A program made the position numbers and the translations under genes. A DNA stretch of 64,000 bases from Melieria omissa (lineage: Eukaryota; Arthropoda; Insecta; Diptera; Ulidiidae): assembly GCA_963971225.1 (NCBI GenBank), contig OZ020267.1:31293298-31357297 (forward strand), read 5' to 3'. Each line of letters starts with the position of its first letter. The first letter of the stretch is position 1. The notes under the pieces were generated by a model, which made no database searches, was not told where the DNA came from, and saw only the letters and a list, made by a program, of their open reading frames with translations. Shown piece after piece: positions 55,116 to 64,000 of the stretch.

Positions 55116-55379
55116 CAGCACAGTACATCTGTACAACTACTTCTACTGCTAATTGTTGTCAATTAAAATCAATTTATAACACTTATTAGTATTAAAATGA
55201 CAACAATACTTTTCATCTAACTTCGTTTTGCATTTAAGCTTCTGGAATTTTTTTTTAAATATTTTAAAGGTTTGAAAAAAAAGTTGTTTAAGAAAACATA
55301 TTAAAGTCAATAAAAAACTTTCTAGGGTTAATTATTCACTGATAAACAATTTCAATATTTTCAAGACGAACACTAAATT
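55116..55379. other. No feature seen
   Basis: AT-rich DNA without repeat ends or domains. Confidence 0.35.
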
Positions 55380-56480
55380 AGACCACATGAGACCATTTTG
55401 AAGTAATTTCAATACAACTGCACTGGAACCAATACAACAGCTGATTTTGACAATCAAGACCAAGAACCCAACAATAAAATTAATCGGGATTTAATTGTTT
55501 CTTAAAAAAAATCCTCTTTTTGAAATTACCTTGAAATATTTTTTAAAGATGTGAGTATTCCTCGAAAATTGGGTTAGATCTCGCTGTGTTATTTTAAAAA
55601 ACTTAAACATCCATACAACTGAAAAAAACAGCTGACTTTGACAATCAAGACCCAAAAAACAAAAATAAAATAAATTGGAATTTTGTTTTTAATTAAATAT
55701 CAACAAATGCATCTTTTAGAATTCATCTTGAAAGATTTTCATAAACTTGTGTATCTTTTTTTTTTTGAAAAAATTTCGAAAATTAAGTTTAGATCTCGCT
55801 GTGTTATTAAAAATAATTTTTGTTAAAAATCCACGCTCAACTTAATAAACAGCTGATTTTGACAATCAAGACCCAAAAACAAAAATGTGGCATTGGAATT
55901 TTGTTTTTTTATATAAATTAATTTTGAATTTGCCTTGAAATATTAAAAAAAAACGGATTTTTTTTAACAAATTATTTATTTCCGAATTCATCTTGAGATA
56001 ATTTCTAAAATTTCTGATATAAAAAAAAAATTCGAAAATTAAGCTAGATTGCACCTTAGATTTTTTTTTTTAAGAATCAGTTAAAACTTAATACTACTGA
56101 AAAAACAACTAATTTTGACAATCAAGCACAAAAAACCCAAAAAAATGTTTCAATTTGTTTTTTTTAACAAATTCATCTTTTTGAATTTGCTTTGAAATGA
56201 AAAAAATCGATATATTCTAATTGGAAACTAATTTTGAAAACGAAGGTTAGCTTGCGCTGTGTTATTTTGAATTTGCTTTGAAATGAAAAAAAATTCGATA
56301 TATTTTAATTGGAAACTAATTTTGAAAACGAAGGTTAGCTTGCGCTGTGTTATTTTGAAATAATTTCGCTTGAAAATGAATACAACTGCGAAAAACAGGT
56401 AATTTTTAAGACCCAAAAAACTGAAATTCAATAAATCGGGATTTTGTTTTTTTTTCACACATTTTTTTTTCGAATTCATG
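55380..56480. repeat. ~200 bp degenerate tandem array
   Basis: 'cagctgattttgacaatcaa' and relatives occur near 55438, 55630, 55850 and 56105, each followed by 'gacccaaaaa', a T-rich stretch, 'tttgaattt.ccttgaaat' and 'gatctcgctgtgttatt'. A near-exact 84 bp duplication (gaaaacgaaggttagcttgc) sits at 56236 and 56320. Confidence 0.85.
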
Positions 56481-58044
56481 TTGAGATATTATCTAAAAGT
56501 TGTCTATTTCGTTTGAAAAAATGTCGAAAATTAATTGCGTCATTCGGCTGCAGTTATTTAGTTGTCAGTTTAAGTGTCAATGAAATTTTGCACAACAAAA
56601 AAACACCTCATTGTTTTTCATTCATACATTTTCTACCTTTATTCATTTGTTTTTCATTGTTGTGGTTTGTCTAATTTTGTATTAATTGCAAATGTTTTGC
56701 AGAGTCTCGTATGTAAGCCAACATATGTGCGGCTGTTTTTTCTGGCCATTAACATTGTTGTGGTTGTTGTTGTTGTTGTTGTTGGTGGTTTTGCGTGCAA
56801 ATATCTTAGATACACTAGCCTAGTTATGCTTTCAACCAAATCGCAAGACCCTGGCTGACGATGGATCTACAAAAAAGGTGATGAGTCGCAATAATGGTAC
56901 AACAACAGCAACAACAACAAAAACAACAACAATTACCGCTACTAAACAGAAACATTCTATTTCATTAAATGCGAACGAGTGAATCTGCTTTTCATTGTGC
57001 GGCTATTGCGCGCTTGGTTGACTGCATGTGGCTATTGTTGTTGTTGTGGTTGTTGTTGTTCTCCAACGTTGCCTTTGCCTTCGCCTTCGCGTTCTTCTTC
57101 TACATACATACTTCGACTTTTGCTACGACCTGTTGTTGTTGTGATTTTTCATTTCGTTTACCACAAACAACGCTTGAAAGAGTTGAAAACCAAAAACTAA
57201 CAATCGACAAATGGAAATTCGCCCAACTGAGACACGCTTTTGATTTTGCGCCCCTTCACCGCCCCTGGTCCCGCTCGCCCGCATCCACTCCAAGTCAACA
57301 CAGACACTTTGTGTGGGTTCTGCGGCGCGTTTATGCAACTTGAATGCCTTAAATGCGCCGCTCGGCCCGAAGAATGCCACAATGTGACGCGCCTACAGCG
57401 CCAACAATTAAGTATTCGCAGCCACTGTGCCGCACTCTGCTGTCTGCTGCGGGCTGACGCTTTTAAGTTTCCATCTTCTGCTGCGAAAATGACGAAATAC
57501 ATTTTCGACTTTTCGCGCTTCGTTGAAGCCGAAATGAGCAAACGGCTTACGGCCAATACGAAAAATCCACACACACATACACACACACAGATACCAAATC
57601 AAGACAACGCCGAAAAACTCAACAACTACAACAAAGACAAGCGAACAAAACGGCAAAATGTTCATGTCATGACAATTCTTGGATTTAGCAATAAGACCGA
57701 AAAAACAAAAAAAAAAGATTTAATGTGCGCTGCAGCTAAATTAATTACTACAATTCGCTCTGATTTGTGTACGTATGGGTCTCACACACACACATAGCTA
57801 CTTGTTTGTGTGCACGAACGACCCTGAGTATCTGGAAAATTTTAATTAAATTCGTTCAAAAAGCGATGGAGCTAACTTTGGCTAAGTTAATTTGAGCATT
57901 TAATTATTGTATGTCAATTTAAGGATTCGGCAGTTTAATGACAGAAATTTGCAGCCATATTTGTATTTATTTGCATGAAGAAGTTTGGTTGGTTTGCATC
58001 GAAGTATGACACCTTTAGAATTTCATTTTGAATGGGTTAGGTAC
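56481..58044. other. Intron island, no gene recognised
   Basis: (GTT)n runs at about 56757-56785 and 57033-57060, (CAA)n 56900-56930, and (CA)n 57570-57588 and 57783-57794. A 185-codon plus frame (57240-57797) contains CGFCGAFMQLECLKC, but it overlaps long frames in two other phases and on the minus strand, so I do not accept it. Candidate regulatory DNA. Confidence 0.35.
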
Positions 58045-58140
58045 ATAACTTTTGAGTCGAATACTATTTGAAACCATGTTTGACAGCCAAATTGCTTATA
58101 ACAAGAAGGTTATTAGGGGCTTCAACTTCCAAAACCTTTC
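58045..58140 (+). repeat. Dispersed repeat pair member B
   Basis: Second copy of the sequence at 52430-52535, same orientation, diverged. Confidence 0.6.
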
Positions 58141-58317
58141 GCCTTTGGACACCTTGTTTATCTTTAATAGAGCTTGAAAGGCACAACCAATAATTTCATA
58201 TTTAAATTAAGCAAAAGTTTAAAATTTATCGTTGAAGTTTTCAAAGTCTTCTGAGACTGTATCTTTCTTAAGAAAAACCAAAAACGCAGTTTAACTATAA
58301 TTTTTAAAATTGAAAAA

Positions 58318-58668
58318 CAACACCATTTCAACATAATTTTCCATTCCTAGAAGCTCAAGAATTTCTTGAAAAAATTAAAAAGAAGTAATTTTCAAATATG
58401 AATAACTGAAGCTTTCCAACATTACTTTCTAATCCTAGAAGCTTAAGAATTTCTTGAAAAAAAAAATTAAGAAGTAATTTTCAAATCTAAAAAGTTAAAC
58501 TTTTTAACATAATTTTCTAATCCTAGAATCTTAAGAATTTCTTGGAAAAAAATTAAGAAGAACTAATTCTCAAATCTAAAGAACTAACATTTTTCAATAT
58601 CATTTTCTAAAAAAATTTGCTAAAAGATTAAGATTTTCTTGGAAAAAAACTAAGAAGAAGTAAATAAG
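58318..58668. repeat. ~90 bp tandem array, 4 copies
   Basis: 'ttttctaatcctagaagctt', 'aagaatttcttgaaaaaa' and 'agaagtaattttcaaatct' recur near 58338, 58426, 58512 and 58600. Confidence 0.85.
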
Positions 58669-58679
58669 TTTCTAACTTG

Positions 58680-58801
58680 GATTCAGCCTGAACCGCAGGG
58701 CTTGCCTACACTCTTTTCGGGCATCACAATGGGTCTTTTGAGGTTTCCGAGTGAACTTGCTGAAAACCAGAAAGCTGCCTGTCTTACCTAACCTAATCTA
58801 A
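58680..58801 (+). repeat. LINE-3'-end-like fragment, plus orientation
   Basis: Contains the complement of the shared core (gcatcacaatgggtc at about 58723-58737) and ends in cttacctaacctaatct, a GGTTA-type tail on the opposite strand from the other copies. Confidence 0.6.
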
Positions 58802-59689
58802 GTAAGTTTTTACAACACATTTTAAGAACATATTTTCTCCTTAGACAGAAGCGATTGTTCCAAGTGAGACTGTCTTAACTCATAGCGGCCCATATCACAT
58901 ACGAATTGATACCACAAATTTTTCGGACTCAAGTTACTTTACCTACAAAACTGGTTTGAGTTTTTTACAAAATTAAGTAGTCTTCAAATCTATCGATCAG
59001 ATATAGACTAGACTAGCGAAGAAGAAGTTGGACAACAAGTGCGATTGTCTTCTCTTAGGGACTGTAATCCAGGTTCTTCTTTGTTGTTCAGGCAGATCCT
59101 GCAAAATCCTTCAAATGAATTAGATAGTAAACACTCATAACAATGTTTGATTGATGGATGGTTGATTGATGGCTGATGTATGCTTGGATGATTAATGAAT
59201 GAACGATGAATGGTTTTTAGTTGGTCCCTCCTTGGCGAGAAAAGTTCCCTCGAACCACAGCGGTTTAGAGTTGACTACATTTGGCGCACAAGAAAGCTTG
59301 TAGTAGCTTCAAAACATCAAAAGTTAGTTTCTTGTAGACAGTTGCTATAAATAAGTAGCTTTCAGGCTTAAAAAAGTATTCCGAGCATATTTACATATCT
59401 GGTCCAATTACTCAGTAGAATCCCTGTTGATTAAGTTTGTCGTCGTTCAAGTACAATGGACAAATCATGTCTGAGCACTTGGTATTGTCTCCTACAAAAA
59501 AAAAGGTCGTCTGTCTCACAGTTCTCTCTACGTAGACTGAGGTGAATACAGTCTACGGCTAAAAACATTTTTAGTTATCATTAAGACTTCAGAGCCAGAC
59601 GAATTGGCTGCCTGATATTATTAGGATTTCATGCTATTATTATTATATAATGTTGGAAGTGTCCAAGGACGTAAAAATTGATGCCCATT
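58802..59689. other. No gene recognised
   Basis: Mixed DNA; a GATT/GATG-rich short repeat at about 59148-59212 (ttgattgatggatggttgat). No domain. Confidence 0.35.
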
Positions 59690-60010
59690 CTACCACCGCT
59701 CTTGCCTCCTCCTTGATAAGTAAATTCCCCCAATCGCAACTATTGAAGTAGATGTGGCCATCCCCACCGTCTGGTGATTTGGCGACCTTCAATAAGCAAC
59801 ACTTGACATCGAGTTTTCCAGACAGTCTGAATCTTCTTTAGCTATTCGATGCTTTTGGAAAGTGAAGCATGTCCAACAGTTCTAGGTCCAGTACCTCGCA
59901 ACTACTTAAAGTAGTTCTGGCCAGCCCCATCTCTGGGTGATTCTGCAGCCTTCTTGATATCAGGTTTCCCAGAGACTGGATCTCACTTAGCTGGTCCGAG
60001 TTCGAGTAGC
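59690..60010. repeat. Inverted diverged copy of 156 bp repeat
   Basis: 'ggtccagtacctcgcaacta' (59885), 'gccagccccatctctgggtg' and 'attctgcagccttcttgata' (59940) are complements of the unit at 52823-53465. A second, more diverged unit precedes at 59730-59880. About two copies. Confidence 0.75.
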
Positions 60011-61229
60011 TCATCCTCCTATGTAACTATGTTAGACCAGTCCTAGCCACTCCAATCTAATCCATTATAGATCAAGTAGATCAGGAAACTCAGTCGAAAG
60101 CTCAAATGGTTCACAAAAACATGAGCCATGGTGACTCAATTTGGCTTAATTACAACAAAAGCAACATTCGCTGACTTTTGCTTTAAGTTCAGTTACAGTT
60201 CAGTGCTCTTGTATTTTATTTTTTGTCAAACACAGACCTCGTCTGACTTTTTTCATTCCAAGAATGATGTTGTTGTAGTTATAGTTGTTGTTATTATAGT
60301 TTGTCTCAGTAAATGCATTTCTTGAGCACCGCTGATCTGGATGACCTTTTTTCACAACCGACTTTTGTTTTCAGTTCCATTCGAGCTAAATTTCTCCATG
60401 ATTCGATCACTCACCTACATTGCATTCCATTATCTAAACAAATATCCACAAACGAACTTATTTTAGTTCTATTGGATCTATCGATGTGTGTAGTATTTGC
60501 TAATTTATGCCACTTTGCTCTGTGGTAGTAGTTCAACAACAACAGCAACAACAAGAGTTATTAATTTTATTGCAATTTCAATTTTTCACTCACTTATTGT
60601 TGTCGGACATTGTGCTTAATTTTTTCATGATTTTTCATTGTTCGCTTCTTTTGTGCGCGCTGCGTTTAATGAAATGCACGATGCGTAAAATGTTTGACCA
60701 AGCTTGACGAATTATGGTTGGGTCATGTTTACATACACACATACACGCACACAAATGACACATAAATACATCCATAACAAACGTGAGTCTGTGTCTGTGT
60801 GTCTACACTTTCCCGACGCTACGTTCTAATTCTATGCCATAATTTTTTTTTTTCATTCCAATTTCAAATTCATTTCATTTCATTTCATTTCATTTCATTC
60901 ACAATTGTTGGTTAGTTGCAGCAATGTTGCTGTTGCTGTTGTTGTCGTGTGTGGGCTGTTTCCTAAATGACACTTCTAATGCACATTTGTTCATTCGTTC
61001 GCAATGGCTTCCGAGTTGTTGAGTTTGCCTTGCGTGTCGCTCACACTTGGCGGCGAATTCATGAGGCAAATGTTGTTCGTCCGTACATAAGTACTTACTT
61101 GCAATTTGTTATTGTTGTACATTATAAAAATTATGTCATGTTATTATGTCTGTCTGTCTGTGTGTACGTTTGTCTTGAGCAGACATTCGTCTTTGTTACA
61201 GATTGTTGATTTCGAAAATGACAATGGAA
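60011..61229. other. Intron island, no gene recognised
   Basis: CAA run 60533-60553, (CA)n about 60733-60752, (CATTT)n about 60869-60898, GTT/GCT run 60922-60945 and (TCTG)n about 61148-61160. Short frames without domains. Confidence 0.4.
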
Positions 61230-63390
61230 TTTTAAGGTCAATTCACTTTTTAAGGCAATGAAGTGACTGAACGAAGCAGACGTCTAATGATTTGAACGAG
61301 GGGGAGAAGTGTTTCTCGTTGAGGTGCTGAGGCATGGAATTTGTAGATTTTGAAGTTAAATTTGGCATAAGTCAGACTAACGGATCAAAAGCTTTCAAAG
61401 CGAGGAGTGTGTTTTTCAAAGATTTAAAAGCGATCTAGAAAATAAAGTGAATCGAGTGATCTATCATTAAAGCTTGGAAAATCATTGCTTTAGAATGTGG
61501 ATTACATTTCAAAGTTTCATTTCGCATTTCGTCTTTCACATAATTTCCTAAATTTCCCAATTGCTAACAAATCATAAGCTTTCAAAGCGAGGATTCTTTT
61601 TGTTGAAAAAAATATTTCAGCGATTTAAAATTTGTAAGGTCAATTCACTTTTTAAGTAAGTTCACTTTTTAAGTGACTCAACGAAGTCTAATGATTCGAA
61701 AGACGGGAAAGTGCTTCTGGTTGAGGGACTGAGGCAATGAATTTGTAAAATATGAAGCCAAATTTTGCCTAAACCAGACTAACGACGCATTATCTTTCAA
61801 AGTGAGAACTGTTTTTGTAGGCAAAAATGTTCAGAGATCATTAAGAGATAAATCCAGAAATGTTTCGAAGATCTAAGAGAGATCTAGAAACCAGATTCGA
61901 TCGAGTAATGAAGCATTAATGTCTGGCAACTCATTGCCTTAGAATGTTGATTGAATTTCAAATTTTCATTTCGCATCTCATCTTTTATATCGTAATTTTC
62001 CAATTGCTAACGAAGAATTTGCTTTTAAAGCGAGGATTCTTTTTGTAGGCACAATTTTTCAGAGATTTTTAACTATTTTGAATTGAGGAAACAAATTTTT
62101 AAGGTCAATTTACTATTTAAGTGACTAAACGGAGTCAGTGCTTCTGGTTGAGGTGCTAAGGTATGGAACTTGTAGATTTTGAATTCAAGTTTTGCCTAAA
62201 CCAGACTAACGAATCAAAAGCTTTCAAAGCGAAGAGTGTTTTTGAAGGTGGAATTCCTCAGAGATTTAAGAGAGACAGATCCCAAAACTAGATTGGAGCC
62301 AGTAATCAAGCATTAAAGCTTGGAAATTCATTGCCTTAAAATGTTGATTGAATTTAACATTTTCATTTTGCATCTCGTCTTTCATATCAACATTTCATAA
62401 TTGCAGGCAGATTTGTTCAGAGACCTTCCACTAGTTTGAATCGATGAATCAAATCGAGAGAACTTCAACTACTTTGAATCGAACAATCAAATTTTTAAGG
62501 TCAATTCACTTTTGAAGGCAGTAAAGTGAAATGCTGAGGCAGTGTTACCAGATCAGGAGATTTCCTCCTAGATTTAGAAAATTTTTGGCCTCTTAGGAGA
62601 ATTTTTAGGAGGAAAAATTGTTTAGGAAAAAGTTTGGGAGATTTATATTTTATGTTAAGGAATTTTTTTGTTAAGCTGAAGATGAATAAAAAAAGGCTGC
62701 ATTAAAAAAATGATATGAACATAGGTTCATGTTTTCATGAGAAGTTTAATTCTTTTAAAGTGACGCAAGTTATTAAAAAAATTTTAGGAGATTTGTTTAA
62801 CTTTTGGTAGGAAATTTCAGTATTTTTTTAAGATTTAGGAGAAAGTCATTTCAGGTATCTGGCAACACTGTGCTGAGGCTTGGGATTTGTTGAATTTGAA
62901 TTCAAAGATCTAGAAGAGACAGATTTAGAAACTTGATTGGATCCAGTAATCAAGCATTAAAGTTTGGAAATTCATTCCCTTCCAATGTTTACCAAAATTT
63001 TTCTTTATCAATTGGGATCTTGTCTCTCATATCGCCATTTCCCAATTTCTAAGGAATCATTAGCTTTCAAAACGAGTATTATTTTTGCAGGAAGAACTGT
63101 TCAGAGATTTAGAAACTAGATTGGATCCGGTAATAACGCATTAAAGCTTGAAAGTTCATTTCCATCCAGTATTTTTAAAGTCTTAAATTTAAATTCGCGT
63201 CTTAAGACATAAAGACATATCGTAGTTTCCCAATTGCTAGGGAATCATTAGCTTTCAAAGCGAGTATTATTTTTGTAGGCAGAACAGTTCAGAGATCTAG
63301 AAACTAGATTGGATCTGGTAATCAAGTATTAAGGCTTGAAAATTCATTGCTTTCCAGTGTTTATCAAATTTTAAATTTCATCATTTTTTA
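61230..63390. repeat. ~400-460 bp degenerate tandem array
   Basis: 'aaggtcaattcactttttaa' or close variants at 61234, 61636, 62100 and 62498. Inside each unit come 'gaggtgctgaggcatggaat', 'ccagactaacgaatcaaaag', 'gctttcaaagcgagga', 'gattggatccagtaatcaag' and 'cattaaagcttggaaattca'. The distal part (62880-63380) repeats only the second half of the unit. A hAT-like MITE interrupts it at 62540. Confidence 0.88.
62540..62870. mobile_element. hAT-like MITE, 331 bp, perfect 8 bp TSD
   Basis: Ends CAGTGTTACCAGAT (62540) and the complement of CAGTGTTGCCAGAT (to 62870) are flanked by TGCTGAGG on both sides (62532-62539, 62871-62878). CAG.G ends with an 8 bp duplication define hAT elements. Sub-terminal 'ttaggaga' motifs are repeated. 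No transposase. Confidence 0.9.
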
Positions 63391-64000
63391 CATTTCCCCC
63401 AATTGGTTTTGGCTCCATAGAATTGCATCCTACTTTGCATATTTCATTGGCATTGACACAGTCGTACAAATATTTCATTAAACTTATTCATAGAGCCACT
63501 AAAATTTGAAATCTCATCGCAATCTGAAAATCTGTTGCACTTATAAAATTCTGCCTTGAAATAAATCCAACTTTTACAAGACATTAGCCATCATTTAATT
63601 ATGCAAAACAACATCATTAATTATGTTTGTTGTATTCGCTATGTGCTACTTGTACGTGTGTATGTACCATCCATCTTCAGTTCCACCTTCGCCTTCAGCG
63701 CCACCTACACCAACCAACAAATGATTCGCCATCGTCAACAGCATGAAATGCCTCGCCTTCGAATTAATGTTACTCTTAATTCTAAATGAAAATTTTAACC
63801 CTCATAACGACGAAAATTTATGCTTATTGCAAATTTGTTAAGGTCATAAAATCTACAAGTGTTATGTTTTTGTTTCATTGTTGTTGCTGTTGCTGTGGTT
63901 GTTGATGACGCCAGCCGCGCTCGAGGTGCTGCCGCAATAACATAGCAGCCGGCCACATTATTATGGCATTTAGCAGAATTTAATGCGGACTCAGTCCGAA
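63391..64000. other. Right edge, no gene recognised
   Basis: Unique-looking DNA; a 62-codon plus frame (63601-63789) has no domain. TTAACCCTCATAACG at 63796-63810 resembles a TTAA terminus but has no partner before the window end. Confidence 0.4.

Noticed and set aside
54811..55189. Overlapping 105- and 118-codon frames on both strands
   Set aside because: Both fall in a dispersed repeat; kept as a repeat, not a gene.
57240..57797. 185-codon frame with CGFCGAFMQLECLKC
   Set aside because: The Cys spacing looks zinc-like, but long frames overlap it in two other phases and on the minus strand, and it ends in CA repeats and AT-rich DNA.
1..64000. CRISPR array, bacterial operon, rRNA or prophage
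   Set aside because: No repeat-spacer structure, no Shine-Dalgarno-led gene runs, and the DNA carries GT-AG introns and animal transposons.

Overview
The window looks like non-coding-rich DNA of a higher fly (Diptera, Brachycera). The only host gene I can support is three small + strand exons of the ETS transcription factor gene pointed (pnt). They encode the isoform-specific Pointed (PNT/SAM) domain of the P2-type protein, including the MAPK acceptor Thr just upstream of the domain. I infer a true fruit fly (Tephritidae) or close relative from the repeat load, the tRNA-derived SINEs, the abundant mariner remnants and the GTT/CA-rich introns. That placement was not tested.

Layout: exons lie at 40723-40839, 44268-44471 and 47244-47444, with GT-AG introns of 3428 and 2772 bp, all in phase 1. 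No ETS DNA-binding exon, first coding exon, poly(A) exon or other host gene was recognised. The remaining ~63.5 kb therefore reads as long 5' and 3' introns (or upstream sequence) of pnt. Islands of higher-GC, apparently unique DNA with short GTT/CAA and CA/TG runs alternate with repeats; main islands are 4.5-6.2, 10.1-11.9, 14.4-16.1, 22.2-23.2, 25.5-26.7, 29.0-30.1, 32.9-34.3, 37.9-39.2, 44.5-45.5, 50.9-52.3, 56.9-57.8 and 60.1-61.2 kb. They are the natural candidates for pnt enhancers and alternative promoters. One (33.6-34.9 kb) has promoter and 5'UTR-like character.

Repeats dominate. Tandem arrays: two very large pentanucleotide arrays in opposite orientation (12.15-13.83 and 17.87-19.46 kb), a 1.4 kb purine-strand array (26.8-28.2 kb), a ~187 bp satellite (36.1-37.85 kb), and degenerate longer-period arrays at 0.3-1.3, 30.6-31.7, 41.1-42.3, 47.9-49.6, 52.8-53.5, 55.4-56.5, 58.3-58.7 and 61.2-63.4 kb. 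Transposons: decayed mariner copies (2786-3938, ~7803-8800, 31927-32445, a fragment near 46.2 kb), non-LTR retrotransposon pieces (2.4, 9.4-9.8, 24.0, 41.5-41.8, 42.8-43.2 kb) with related 3'-end fragments, and tRNA-derived SINEs (21.4, 24.3, 43.3 kb). There is also a rich set of MITEs with readable termini and target-site duplications: TTAA-flanked piggyBac-like (83 bp twice, 253 bp, ~236 bp, and a related pair), a TA-flanked pogo/Tigger-like 185 bp, a TTA-flanked Harbinger-like 421 bp, an 8-bp-TSD hAT-like 331 bp, and a 207 bp foldback.

The most distinctive observations are the unrelated TTAA MITEs that share CCCTTTC-type ends, the nested chronology mariner > internal deletion > TTAA MITE, the long uninterrupted AATTT block inside an AT array, and a LINE reading frame without an ATG that is interrupted by a SINE with its own target-site duplication. 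All assignments are from reading the sequence; no search was run.
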